This document shows positions 1-5,785 of a stretch of 7,723 bases of DNA, one piece after another; positions within the stretch are counted from its first letter, which is position 1; each line of letters begins with the position of its first letter. The notes under the pieces are model-generated. The model was not told where the DNA came from. It ran no database searches and was given only the letters and a program-made list of their open reading frames with translations. The position numbers and the translations under genes are program-made. This DNA comes from Haloarculaceae archaeon. GTDB taxonomy: Archaea > Halobacteriota > Halobacteria > Halobacteriales > Haloarculaceae. The stretch spans positions 1 through 7,723 of the forward strand of contig JAQCMX010000241.1 of NCBI GenBank assembly GCA_028274885.1, written 5' to 3'.

Positions 1-75
1 TCCGGTGATCAATGCCCGCAGTCCGGTGCAGTCGACATCTGACACACCAGCGAGCGTTTCTGGAAGGTCACTCAT
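1..75 (-). CDS. N-terminus of a probable short-chain dehydrogenase/reductase (partial)
   Basis: Only the first 25 codons lie in the window; the gene continues past the left edge. Read on the minus strand from the ATG at 75-73 the frame stays open and starts MSDLPETLAG, ending in LRALITG at the edge. A short leader followed by hydrophobic residues and TG is how the first beta strand and the start of the TGxxxGxG dinucleotide-binding loop of Rossmann-fold short-chain dehydrogenases begins; the rest of the loop is off the edge. The start is supported by an AT box (TTTTA) 25-29 bases upstream, the spacing expected for a leaderless haloarchaeal mRNA. Substrate cannot be inferred. Another Rossmann or nucleotide-binding protein is possible. 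Confidence 0.6.
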   Translation of the reverse strand, partial: MSDLPETLAGVSDVDCTGLRALITG

Positions 76-77
76 TA

Positions 78-104
78 TCCGTTTAACGGATTCGAGGGGT
101 AAAA
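78..104 (-). promoter_or_regulatory. Box A and 13-base palindrome before the dehydrogenase start
   Basis: The minus strand reads TTTTA at 104-100, 25-29 bases before the ATG at 75, fitting an archaeal box A for a leaderless transcript. Between box A and the ATG lies a perfect inverted repeat (arms TCCGTT and AACGGA around one central base, 78-90). It covers the expected transcription start, where a bound repressor could block RNA polymerase. Box A is fairly well supported; the operator role is inferred from position only. Confidence 0.4.
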
Positions 105-330
105 CGTCACCACTTCGGTCAGAGGCTTCGATTCACGGGAGTTCCGGACGGTCCCAGGTGGGAACTGTGTCTGGTTGTTATACCGTTGGCTGTACGTCTT
201 TCAAGAATTTCGCCACCACATGATGAGTATCGTAGATCATAGCCATCCCACCGGGTGGTGCTTGGTTGAACTGCAAACCCAAAACTCACAGTTGCGGTCA
301 GGATCCTGTGTTGTTCACCGCGTGGGGATG

Positions 331-1092
331 TCAATCGACGAACTTGCCTTGCTTACGCGTCCAGTCCCAGGATTTGTAGCTGACGCCGGGATCGACATCG
401 GAAGGGATGATATCGTGATCTCTGAGCAGGTCCGCTGTCCCGCTTTTGCCCGCAAAGTCCCCCCGATACCAGAGAAACACGCGGGGAATCTTGACCGTCC
501 CTGCATCCGGATTGTATTCGACCGTAGATTCGAGATAGGCGCTTGCCGCCACGTCGAGTTGTTCATCGATCGTGTCGGGGTCGTAGGCACGAATCGCTGG
601 ACAGCTCTCGGCACCGCAGTTGAGTGCGAAGTGAATACGCGTGTCGAGTTCGTCAAGACGGTACCGCTTCTCGAAGCTCCCCACAAACAGCCGAGGCACG
701 TATCCGAGCCCGTACTTGGAGTACCCACGAAGAATCCCCTGTTCGATATCGTCGAGACCGAGTTGGGTACCGCCGACGGTGACACACGGTGCCCGGAAGA
801 ACCGGAAGAACCGAAAGGGACTCTCGTAGAGTTCAGAGGACTCCTCGAGCAGCCGCTGTGTACCCGCATTGTAGAGGTTGATCCAGAACGCGAGGGCGGT
901 TTCGCGGTCGGTTCGGACGGGACACAGATCGTCGTTGTCGAATGCAGCGAGCCTGTTCAGGTACGGTTCCGGATCGCTCCCAGCTTTGTAACTGACGAGC
1001 AGTTCCTGTGCCGTTTCAGTAGGTCTCAGATCCACATAATTCGGGTTCTCGACAGATTTTCGATCCGATCTGTCGACCGACTCTGATGACAT
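331..1092 (-). CDS. DUF547 family protein
   Basis: A 253-residue soluble protein of the DUF547 family, which is found in bacteria, archaea and plants and has no settled biochemical role. The family blocks are in order: AFWINLYNA (residues 68-76), LGLDDIEQGILR (111-122), and the signature HFALNCGAESCP (154-165) with a conserved His and two Cys, followed by YDPDTIDEQLDVAASAYL. There is no signal peptide or membrane segment, so it should be cytoplasmic. The first 25 residues are polar and probably disordered. The ATG is the first Met of the frame; upstream on its strand are a T tract 22-28 bases away and a TATATA at 7-16 bases, and I cannot tell which acts as box A. It stands 340 bases downstream of the GNAT gene on the same strand, too far to assume one operon. 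Family assignment is firm; function unknown. Confidence 0.85.
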   Translation of the reverse strand: MSSESVDRSDRKSVENPNYVDLRPTETAQELLVSYKAGSDPEPYLNRLAAFDNDDLCPVRTDRETALAFWINLYNAGTQRLLEESSELYESPFRFFRFFRAPCVTVGGTQLGLDDIEQGILRGYSKYGLGYVPRLFVGSFEKRYRLDELDTRIHFALNCGAESCPAIRAYDPDTIDEQLDVAASAYLESTVEYNPDAGTVKIPRVFLWYRGDFAGKSGTADLLRDHDIIPSDVDPGVSYKSWDWTRKQGKFVD

Positions 1093-1432
1093 ATCTACCT
1101 ATATATCCTGGAGAAAAAAAGGGGTTTGCCGGATGCGCGCCGAACTCACACTGCCGCCGGCAGTTGTTTTCAGCAGTGGATCATCTGATCAACACAGCGC
1201 CCGTGACCGCTCTCAGATTGCCGCCGCCCGCTGTGTGCGGTCTCGCTTTGTCCCCGGTTTTTTAGGGACCGACTACCCGAACTCCATCGAATTTCAAAGG
1301 TCTGCGGGCGAGCGTCCAGTTCTTACACGGTATCTCGCGACTCCGTACCGCAAGTCCGGGGCGAACAGCCCGTGTGGCGGCTGTCTCTCGAAGGCAGGTA
1401 ACACAGAATAAAAATACCCACAGCAGCCCGTA
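1093..1432. other. 340-base stretch without a convincing gene
   Basis: It lies between the start of the DUF547 gene and the end of the GNAT gene. The DUF547 promoter must lie in its first 40 bases. A plus-strand frame (1133-1411, 92 codons) exists but is basic rather than acidic, has no archaeal promoter or ribosome site, and resembles nothing I recognise. Short inverted repeats occur, such as CTGCC/GGCAG near 1150 and GTCCC/GGGAC around a T6 run near 1251-1270. I searched by eye for RNase P RNA and SRP RNA signatures and did not find them. It may be a decayed gene or an untranslated region. Confidence 0.4.
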
Positions 1433-1882
1433 TTACTCGAGAGGTTTTTTCATTTCGACGTGGGTGATCCCGGCTTCCAGAAACTCCTCGCTTGTTACCG
1501 TGTAGCCGAGCCTTTCGTAGAACTCCTGGACTTCGGTCTGGGCGTGCAGTACCATACGTGAACAGCCCTTCCCGCTGGCCTCCCGTTCTAAGAGGGTCAT
1601 CAATCGGGTACCTAACCCCTGCCCTCGATACTCAGGGAGGACGGCGACGCGTTCTGCCTTTCCAACCCCCTGTTCGGGCGTTCGAAGTCGCGCCGTCCCT
1701 GCAGGTCGGTCCTCGTTTTGATCGTACACCACGATGTGGTCGGCTTCGCTGTCTTTGTCGTCCATCTCCTCGGATTCTGAGACGTTCTGCTCCTCGATAA
1801 AAACAGCGCGGCGAACGGCGTGGGCATCTGCGAGCCTGTCGTCACCTGGAACGTGACAGACCTGAAACGTCGAGTCTGGCAT
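1433..1882 (-). CDS. GNAT family N-acetyltransferase
   Basis: A 149-residue single-domain acetyltransferase of the Gcn5-related superfamily, which moves the acetyl group of acetyl-CoA to an amine. The N-terminal block VRRAVFIEEQNV (residues 23-34) is typical of the ElaA/YitI-like branch. Motif A, VAVLPEYRGQGLGTRLM (79-95), carries the R-G-Q-G-L-G pyrophosphate-binding loop for CoA. Motif B ends in EFYERLGY (120-127), and the C-terminal GITHVEMKK is also common in that branch. Length is normal and the protein is complete and acidic. The substrate cannot be read from the sequence. The ATG is 42 bases beyond the guaB stop on the same strand, and I see no good box A 25-30 bases before it, so read-through from guaB is plausible. 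The stop is TAA. Confidence 0.9.
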   Translation of the reverse strand: MPDSTFQVCHVPGDDRLADAHAVRRAVFIEEQNVSESEEMDDKDSEADHIVVYDQNEDRPAGTARLRTPEQGVGKAERVAVLPEYRGQGLGTRLMTLLEREASGKGCSRMVLHAQTEVQEFYERLGYTVTSEEFLEAGITHVEMKKPLE

Positions 1883-1924
1883 CCAGTTCGTGTTGCTCCG
1901 TGTTGAACACTGAATCTTTCGCTC

Positions 1925-3409
1925 TCATTGCCCGTCCGGGCTGTAGTTCGGGGCTTCGTCGGTAATTACAACATCGTGTGGGTGGCCTTCCTGCTGGCCG
2001 GCCGAGGAGACCCGGACGAATTCGGCTCGGCGCTTGAATTCGGGGAGCGATTCGGCACCCACGTACCCCATCCCGGACTGCATCCCGCCGACGAGTTGGT
2101 GGAGTTCCGACTCGAGGGTTCCTTTATACGGGGTTGCGGCCTCGACCCCTTCGGGTACCAGTTCGTCGTCTTCCTGTTCGTCTTTGAGATACCGGTCACC
2201 ACCGCCGGATTTCATTGCACCGACGCTACCCATTCCCCGGTACTGTTTGTATTTTTTCCCCTGCATCGTGATGACTCGGCCGGGTGCTTCGTCGGTTCCG
2301 GCAAAATAGGAACCCAGCATGACCGCGTCGGCACCAGCACCGATTGCCTTGATCGCGTCGCCCGAGTACCGGATTCCCCCGTCAGCGATGACCGGGACAT
2401 CGTGCTGGCTTGCGACATCTGCCACCTGCGCGATAGCAGAAATCTGTGGCATTCCTGCACCGGTGACGACCCGGGTCGTACAGATCGATCCAGGGCCGAT
2501 TCCAACCTTGACACCGTCTGCAAAGTCCACGACAGCAGCGGCGGCTTCCCGCGTTCCGATGTTCCCGACGACGACGTCTGCGTCGACCTCCCTTTTAATC
2601 GATCGGGCGTCTTCGATGACTGATCGGTTGTGGGCGTGAGCACAGTCGATAAACAGGATATCAGCGCCAGCCTCGTCAGCCGCCCGTGCACGGTCAGTCT
2701 CTGACGGACCGACCGCAACACCGACCCGGAGGTGGCCGTCCTCGTCGCGCGAGGCCATGTCGTACTCCCGGCGCTGGAGAATTCCTGCCATCGTGATGAG
2801 GCCGAGAAGCCGATTCTCGTCGTCGACAAGCGGGACGCGCTCGATTTTGTGTTCGTACATCAGTTCGAGCGCATTTCTTGGGGTAACGTCCTCCCGGGCG
2901 GTGATAACCTCATCTGTCATCGCCTCATGAACTTTATCACGGTCGCCGACCTCAAGATACGGTCTGATGTCTGTCCCCGATATGATTCCCAGGACTTCGC
3001 CGTCCTCGTTTACGACCGGCGCCCCGGAGACGCCTTCCTGGTTCATCATGTCGTCTACCTCCCGCACCGTCTGGTCGGGGGAGGCGGTCACCACATCCCG
3101 GATAACGAGTTCGTCAGCGCGCTTGACACGTTCGACCTCTGCGACGGTGGCTTCGACCGGCATGTTCCGGTGTAACACACCCAGACCACCGTGTCTCGCC
3201 ACCGCGATTGCCATGTCGCCCTCGGTGACAGTGTCCATCGCGGCAGTAAGGACCGGAAGATTGAGTCTGACGTTTCTCGAAACCATCGTCGACGTGTCAG
3301 CCTCGTCGGGTTCGACGGTACTCTCGCGTGGACGAAGCAGTACGTCGTCGAAGGTCAGTGCCTCTGGAACGCGGAGTTTCTCTGAAAAGGGCTCAGGATC
3401 GTTCGCCAT
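1925..3409 (-). CDS. guaB: IMP dehydrogenase
   Basis: A 494-residue cytoplasmic enzyme that oxidises IMP to XMP with NAD+, the committed step of guanine nucleotide synthesis. The (beta/alpha)8 barrel starts at LTFDDVLLRP (residues 18-27) and is interrupted by a pair of CBS domains (about 104-213), the usual nucleotide-responsive regulatory module. The catalytic loop is GIGPGSICTTR with Cys310; DGGIRYSGD (343-351) and MLGSYFAGT (364-372) bind the IMP phosphate; the flap has YKQYRGMGSVGAM (387-399), and the Arg-Tyr dyad is probably at 406-407 in GGGDRYL. The frame is open upstream to an ATG at 3472, but I chose the start MANDPEPF because it matches the N-terminus I recall for haloarchaeal homologues and has a TTTTG box 24-28 bases upstream. 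A start three codons earlier (3418) is possible. No guaA is present in the window. Confidence 0.96.
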   Translation of the reverse strand: MANDPEPFSEKLRVPEALTFDDVLLRPRESTVEPDEADTSTMVSRNVRLNLPVLTAAMDTVTEGDMAIAVARHGGLGVLHRNMPVEATVAEVERVKRADELVIRDVVTASPDQTVREVDDMMNQEGVSGAPVVNEDGEVLGIISGTDIRPYLEVGDRDKVHEAMTDEVITAREDVTPRNALELMYEHKIERVPLVDDENRLLGLITMAGILQRREYDMASRDEDGHLRVGVAVGPSETDRARAADEAGADILFIDCAHAHNRSVIEDARSIKREVDADVVVGNIGTREAAAAVVDFADGVKVGIGPGSICTTRVVTGAGMPQISAIAQVADVASQHDVPVIADGGIRYSGDAIKAIGAGADAVMLGSYFAGTDEAPGRVITMQGKKYKQYRGMGSVGAMKSGGGDRYLKDEQEDDELVPEGVEAATPYKGTLESELHQLVGGMQSGMGYVGAESLPEFKRRAEFVRVSSAGQQEGHPHDVVITDEAPNYSPDGQ

Positions 3410-3432
3410 GTTAAGCATGTGGCGGGACCGGT

Positions 3433-3437
3433 CAAAA
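3433..3437 (-). promoter_or_regulatory. Box A of guaB
   Basis: The minus strand reads CGCTTTTGACC here, with the T run 24-28 bases before the chosen ATG. This fits a leaderless guaB transcript and supports that start over the ATG at 3472. A second AT-rich box (ACTAAATAGG on the minus strand, about 3521-3530) could drive a longer transcript. Confidence 0.4.
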
Positions 3438-3688
3438 GCGTTGCGAGACGGAGCAAAAAGCCTCTGTACCACCGCTCGTTCTCGTCGGCGCTCTCAAGAT
3501 AGCCTCATCCCGACATTCGATGCCTATTTAGTGTGTACTGTGCCTGTCTGATCGCTGGTGTATATAATTGTACACTGTAGCCCAAGGCCGCGGCATCTAT
3601 TTACAAATGTTCAGATAAGTATCGCTTTCGAGCGTACGTGGGTTCATATCACGCAATTATTTTACGTATTCGTCGATTGGTATACTGT

Positions 3689-3913
3689 ATGAACTCCGTG
3701 TGTTCCGCCAGCGGAGGCAGCGTGTGCAAACTGAGTTACAGCAGTGCCAACAGCGCAAATACATTTCTGGTGGAATACACAAATACAGCGGAGAATCCGG
3801 CAGCCCAGTTCGGTACGCTGCTTCCGGCAGCATCGGTACTCGGTTGCTCCACGCCTGTAGCGACTAGATGGGCCCGGAACCGCTCACCGGCACGGAGAGA
3901 GGGCCAGCTCTGA
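3689..3913 (+). CDS. Possible leaderless 74-residue small ORF
   Basis: The frame starts MNSVCSASGG and ends with TGA six bases before the next ATG. ATTATTTTACG lies 23-33 bases upstream of its ATG, good spacing for a box A on a leaderless message, and the close coupling to the downstream gene looks like an operon. Against it, the product is Ser/Ala/Asn-rich with a basic C-terminus and no Asp, unlike haloarchaeal proteins, and I recognise no family. It could equally be the untranslated leader of the membrane-protein gene. I include it as a low-confidence candidate. Confidence 0.2.
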   Translation: MNSVCSASGGSVCKLSYSSANSANTFLVEYTNTAENPAAQFGTLLPAASVLGCSTPVATRWARNRSPARREGQL

Positions 3914-3919
3914 GAGACG

Positions 3920-4822
3920 ATGAGTAGTTCAGAACACCCGATTGCGCTGTCGATAGAGCAGCGTGTCGGTACCTCGACCCGACTTCTTGCGGTCGTGATG
4001 TTGCTTCCGCTGGTTGACGGGGTATTCGCGGCTCTCGTGCTTGCGGGAACACTGGACAGCCTCGCAGGCATTCTCGAAGTCGGATTGCTCGTCTTTGGTG
4101 GCAGTGCGACCGTCGCGGTCATGCTCGCGGAGATGGATCACCGGCCGCGAGAACAGGCGGCCATCGTTCTCGCTGTGGGGAGCGTGCTGGTCGTCGGTGC
4201 TGCTGTCCAGGCGGCCCTGGCTCCGACTATCGGGAGTGTTCTCGACATGGTGGTCTTCGAGCGGTTTGCTGCACTTGTGATTCTCTCTGTTGCTGCGACC
4301 ACCGCGAGTTCCCGTCTTGGGGAGTATCTCCCTGGACCCGTCGTTGTCGTGATTCTCGGGCTGGTCGCCAGTCTCTCGCCGTCTAAGGCCACTTTCTCGG
4401 TGCAGACAGATCCGGAGTTGATCGCGCGTGCGGTCGCAGCGGCCGGCGTCGGGGTGGGATTTGCGCTTGCCATCGCCCTCGTGAGCCCGTACCTGCGCAA
4501 TGCCGTCGACATCGATCGGTTCAGATTCGGAAGTGCTGTCGCGCTTGGGGTGTTTGCCTCCTCGGTGTTTGGGCTTATCCCTGGCGGTGCCCCAGTTGCA
4601 CTCGTGGTGCTTGGGGTGACCTCCCTGCTCGCATTCGATTCCGGTCGTGCCCGGGAACGAGAGCGCGTCTACCGCCCCGACGAGGTCGATATCACCGCAG
4701 CGCTTTCGGATGGTAACACCGCTCCTGACGGATCTGACACTGAACAGACCACCGGTCCGCAGACCCCCGAACGCGAGTCATCGGTGACAACCACAGACGG
4801 GGACCGTCCACCGTGGTTCTGA
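3920..4822 (+). CDS. Polytopic membrane protein, DUF5794-like
   Basis: A 300-residue protein of unknown function. It has about eight hydrophobic segments: residues 21-43, 49-71, 79-101, 113-130, 138-152, 171-192, 202-220 and 224-239. These are followed by a basic-acidic stretch (RARERERVYRPDEVD) and a hydrophilic, probably disordered tail of some 45 residues rich in Thr, Asp and Ser. Short conserved-looking motifs are LPLVDGVFAALVLAG at the first helix and LLVFGGSATVAVMLAEMD at the second. From memory this matches the haloarchaeal family DUF5794; I could not check this. No catalytic motif or transporter signature is visible. The gene has neither a box A at leaderless spacing nor a clear Shine-Dalgarno site, so the start rests on it being the first Met of a well-formed frame. 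The zinc-ribbon gene follows 101 bases later on the same strand. Confidence 0.75.
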   Translation: MSSSEHPIALSIEQRVGTSTRLLAVVMLLPLVDGVFAALVLAGTLDSLAGILEVGLLVFGGSATVAVMLAEMDHRPREQAAIVLAVGSVLVVGAAVQAALAPTIGSVLDMVVFERFAALVILSVAATTASSRLGEYLPGPVVVVILGLVASLSPSKATFSVQTDPELIARAVAAAGVGVGFALAIALVSPYLRNAVDIDRFRFGSAVALGVFASSVFGLIPGGAPVALVVLGVTSLLAFDSGRARERERVYRPDEVDITAALSDGNTAPDGSDTEQTTGPQTPERESSVTTTDGDRPPWF

Positions 4823-4887
4823 TGGGACTGTTCTTTATCGACGGCGGGATCTGTCCGGATACTCACAGAATGAGCCTCGCCGGGACA

Positions 4888-4901
4888 CGAACTCTTAGAA
4901 C
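4888..4901 (+). promoter_or_regulatory. Weak box A before the zinc-ribbon gene
   Basis: CGAACTCTTAGAAC has a BRE-like CGAA followed by TCTTAGA, about 25-31 bases before the ATG at 4924. The spacing fits a leaderless transcript, though the box is a poor match. The TATGTATAACAT next to the ATG is too close to be its own box A. Confidence 0.3.
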
Positions 4902-4923
4902 CCCTCGGAAGTATGTATAACAT

Positions 4924-5151
4924 ATGGCCGATAACCGTGTCGTGGAGGGTCGAATGGTCACACCCCAGCGGCTTGCCGAACTGATCGAAGGTGACGATAT
5001 CATGGACGCCGAACCGATTGAGGACGCCAACCGTGACTGTCCTGACTGTGGCGGTGATGTCCTCGAAGTCGGATACATGCCGTCGGCAATAGAGTTTGTC
5101 ACGGGCTGGAAGTGCCAGGACTGTGGCTGGAGCGAAACTGACCGAGAATAA
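4924..5151 (+). CDS. Small zinc-ribbon protein, DUF5795-like
   Basis: A 75-residue acidic protein with two CxxC knuckles, CPDC (residues 39-42) and CQDC (64-67), 21 residues apart. This is the layout of a four-cysteine zinc ribbon. The N-terminal half (VVEGRMVTPQRLAELIEGD) is probably helical, and the C-terminus is GWKCQDCGWSETDRE. From memory it matches the haloarchaeal family DUF5795, whose role is unknown. Small zinc ribbons of this kind may bind nucleic acid or a protein partner, but nothing here decides which. It follows the DUF5794-like gene on the same strand. Its stop codon abuts the promoter of tRNA-Trp. Confidence 0.82.
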   Translation: MADNRVVEGRMVTPQRLAELIEGDDIMDAEPIEDANRDCPDCGGDVLEVGYMPSAIEFVTGWKCQDCGWSETDRE

Positions 5152-5166
5152 TCGAAATCCCTTTAC
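5151..5166 (+). promoter_or_regulatory. tRNA-Trp promoter (BRE and box A)
   Basis: ATCGAAATCCCTTTAC contains a BRE-like CGAAA and a box A-like CTTTAC centred 26-31 bases before the first base of the tRNA. The same ATCGAAATCC occurs ahead of tRNA-Phe at 7607-7616. The element starts on the last base of the preceding gene's TAA stop. Confidence 0.6.
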
Positions 5167-5191
5167 AGGAAATCGTCAAAACAAATGTACA

Positions 5192-5370
5192 GGGCTCGTG
5201 GCCTAGTCCGGGAAGGCGGCTGACTCCAGAGGCACCGTGCCCGGTGACGACACTCCAGCTGATATACTGAACGGCCGGCTGATCACCGGTCGTGTTGATG
5301 ACCCTCTGGAGTACCGAGGCACGTAACCGGAGATATCAGCCGATCGGGGGTTCAAATCCCTCCGAGCCCA
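5192..5370 (+). tRNA. trnW: tRNA-Trp (CCA) with a 105-nt intron
   Basis: Exons at 5192-5229 and 5335-5370 join to a 74-nt tRNA. The acceptor stem is GGGCTCG with CGAGCCC and discriminator A; the D stem is GCC/GGC; the anticodon stem is GCTGA/TCAGC around the 7-base loop CTCCAGA; the T arm is GGGGG-TTCAAAT-CCCTC. The anticodon CCA is at 5226-5228. The intron enters after position 37, the canonical archaeal site. The exon-intron junctions form a bulge-helix-bulge: central helix CTCC/GGAG, with three-base bulges AGA (5228-5230) and ATA (5333-5335), each cut between its second and third base by the tRNA splicing endonuclease. The 3' CCA is not encoded. Confidence 0.97.
5230..5334 (+). ncRNA. tRNA-Trp intron, box C/D 2'-O-methylation guide RNA
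   Basis: The intron carries box C GTGACGA (5244-5250), D' CTGA (5267-5270), C' TTGATGA (5295-5301) and D CCGA (5314-5317), enclosed by a stem CGTGCC/GGCACG (5236-5241 with 5318-5323). The nine bases 5304-5312 upstream of box D pair with 5223-5231; the fifth base upstream of the box (5309) pairs with C34 (5226). The bases 5258-5265 upstream of D' pair with 5333-5340; the fifth upstream (5262) pairs with U39 (5336). This predicts Cm34 and Um39, the modifications guided by the homologous Haloferax intron. Each guide pairs across an exon-intron junction, so methylation would act on the precursor, or on excised intron with partial pairing. Boxes C and D depart from consensus (see findings). Confidence 0.92.
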
Positions 5371-5373
5371 TTC
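5349..5373 (+). repeat. Direct repeat copy 1 (within the tRNA-Trp 3' end)
   Basis: These 25 bases run from the T arm through the discriminator and three bases beyond (GGTTCAAATCC ... GAGCCCATTC). They recur without mismatch at 5461-5485, 112 bases downstream. The 3' half of a tRNA is a common attachment site for archaeal tyrosine integrases. Confidence 0.9.
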
Positions 5374-5418
5374 GCTTCTGTCTGCGAACGGACGTGAGCA
5401 GACGAATCCACGACGCGA

Positions 5419-5474
5419 GAGGGATTCGAACCAGGGAGCGGAGCATCGCGAAACGACTGTGGTTCAAATCCCTC
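5419..5474. repeat. Inverted partial copy of the tRNA T arm (potential hairpin)
   Basis: GAGGGATTCGAACCA (5419-5433) is the reverse complement, with one mismatch, of TGGTTCAAATCCCTC (5460-5474), which is part of the second tRNA fragment. The arms are separated by 26 bases. The two could form a hairpin, or the first arm may be a remnant of another T arm inserted in the opposite direction. Confidence 0.75.
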
Positions 5475-5485
5475 CGAGCCCATTC
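5461..5485 (+). repeat. Direct repeat copy 2, orphan tRNA-Trp 3' fragment (possible att scar)
   Basis: An exact copy of the tRNA-Trp T-arm-to-discriminator sequence. The bases before it do not restore the rest of a tRNA, so it is a fragment, not a second gene. Duplication of a tRNA 3' end is the footprint left by site-specific integration. No integrase gene remains in the window, so an integration scar is an inference. Confidence 0.8.
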
Positions 5486-5501
5486 TATCCCTCGGTTCTG
5501 C

Positions 5502-5525
5502 GTGGGGTTTGTAACTTGTAAACGG
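5502..5525 (+). repeat. Imperfect direct repeat, left copy
   Basis: The bases around GGTTTGTAACTTGTAAACGG resemble 5786-5810 (GGTTTTTAACTTGTATAACGG) over 24-25 bases, with two substitutions and one single-base insertion. The copies are about 285 bases apart and bracket an orphan segment. Confidence 0.55.
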
Positions 5526-5785
5526 CCGGCAGTGGGGTTGTGGTCGTGGGTTCCAACGCCCTCATGCCCGAGCCGGAGGGCCGCGACTGCGATCACTGCA
5601 AGCTGTGGTGGGTCGCGCGCCTACCGCAACGTCTGTCGACTTGGGCTTTCCACACGTACGACACCCCTCGTCATCCCGGGAATTCAGTCCCGGACCGACC
5701 TCCTGAACGGACAAATCCAAGCCTGTCGGAAACCTGGAAACGACGATATGGGACTTCAGACTCGCGAGCTACTGGCGTGGGAGAT

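Larger units (their letters stand above)
3410..3919. other. 510-base divergent intergenic region, AT-rich in the middle
   Basis: It separates guaB (minus) from the membrane-protein gene (plus). The part from about 3560 to 3690 is markedly richer in A and T than the genes around it. It contains several TATA-like boxes: TATATAAT in the near-palindrome GTGTATATAATTGTACAC (3558-3575), CTATTTACAAAT (3597-3608), ATTATTTTACG (3656-3666) and GGTATACTG (3679-3687). The membrane gene has no box A at 25-30 bases from its own ATG, so its transcript probably starts here and has a leader of about 200 bases or more. Confidence 0.5.

Noticed and set aside
248..258. CCACC/GGTGG palindrome downstream of the DUF547 stop
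   Set aside because: It is short, has no T run, and is expected by chance in GC-rich sequence.
175..1086. 303-codon plus-strand open frame
   Set aside because: It lies antisense to the DUF547 gene, whose family motifs are clear; long antisense frames are common in GC-rich haloarchaeal genes.
1928..2623. 231-codon plus-strand frame and several others opposite guaB
   Set aside because: All are shadows of the IMP dehydrogenase gene and resemble no family.
3410..3472. N-terminal extension of guaB to the ATG at 3472
   Set aside because: The extra 21 residues do not look like the N-terminus recalled for homologues, and a box A at leaderless spacing supports the internal ATG at 3409.
3736..4122. 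128-codon minus-strand frame with a hydrophobic C-terminus
   Set aside because: Its first two thirds are antisense to the membrane-protein gene and it has no promoter.
5349..5485. CRISPR-like pair of repeats
   Set aside because: There are only two direct copies, they derive from tRNA-Trp, and there is no regular spacer array or cas gene.
5336..5596. 86-codon minus-strand frame ending in GSEGFEPPIG
   Set aside because: It runs antisense through the tRNA-Trp exon and the tRNA-derived repeats; such peptides are typical translation artefacts of tRNA sequence.
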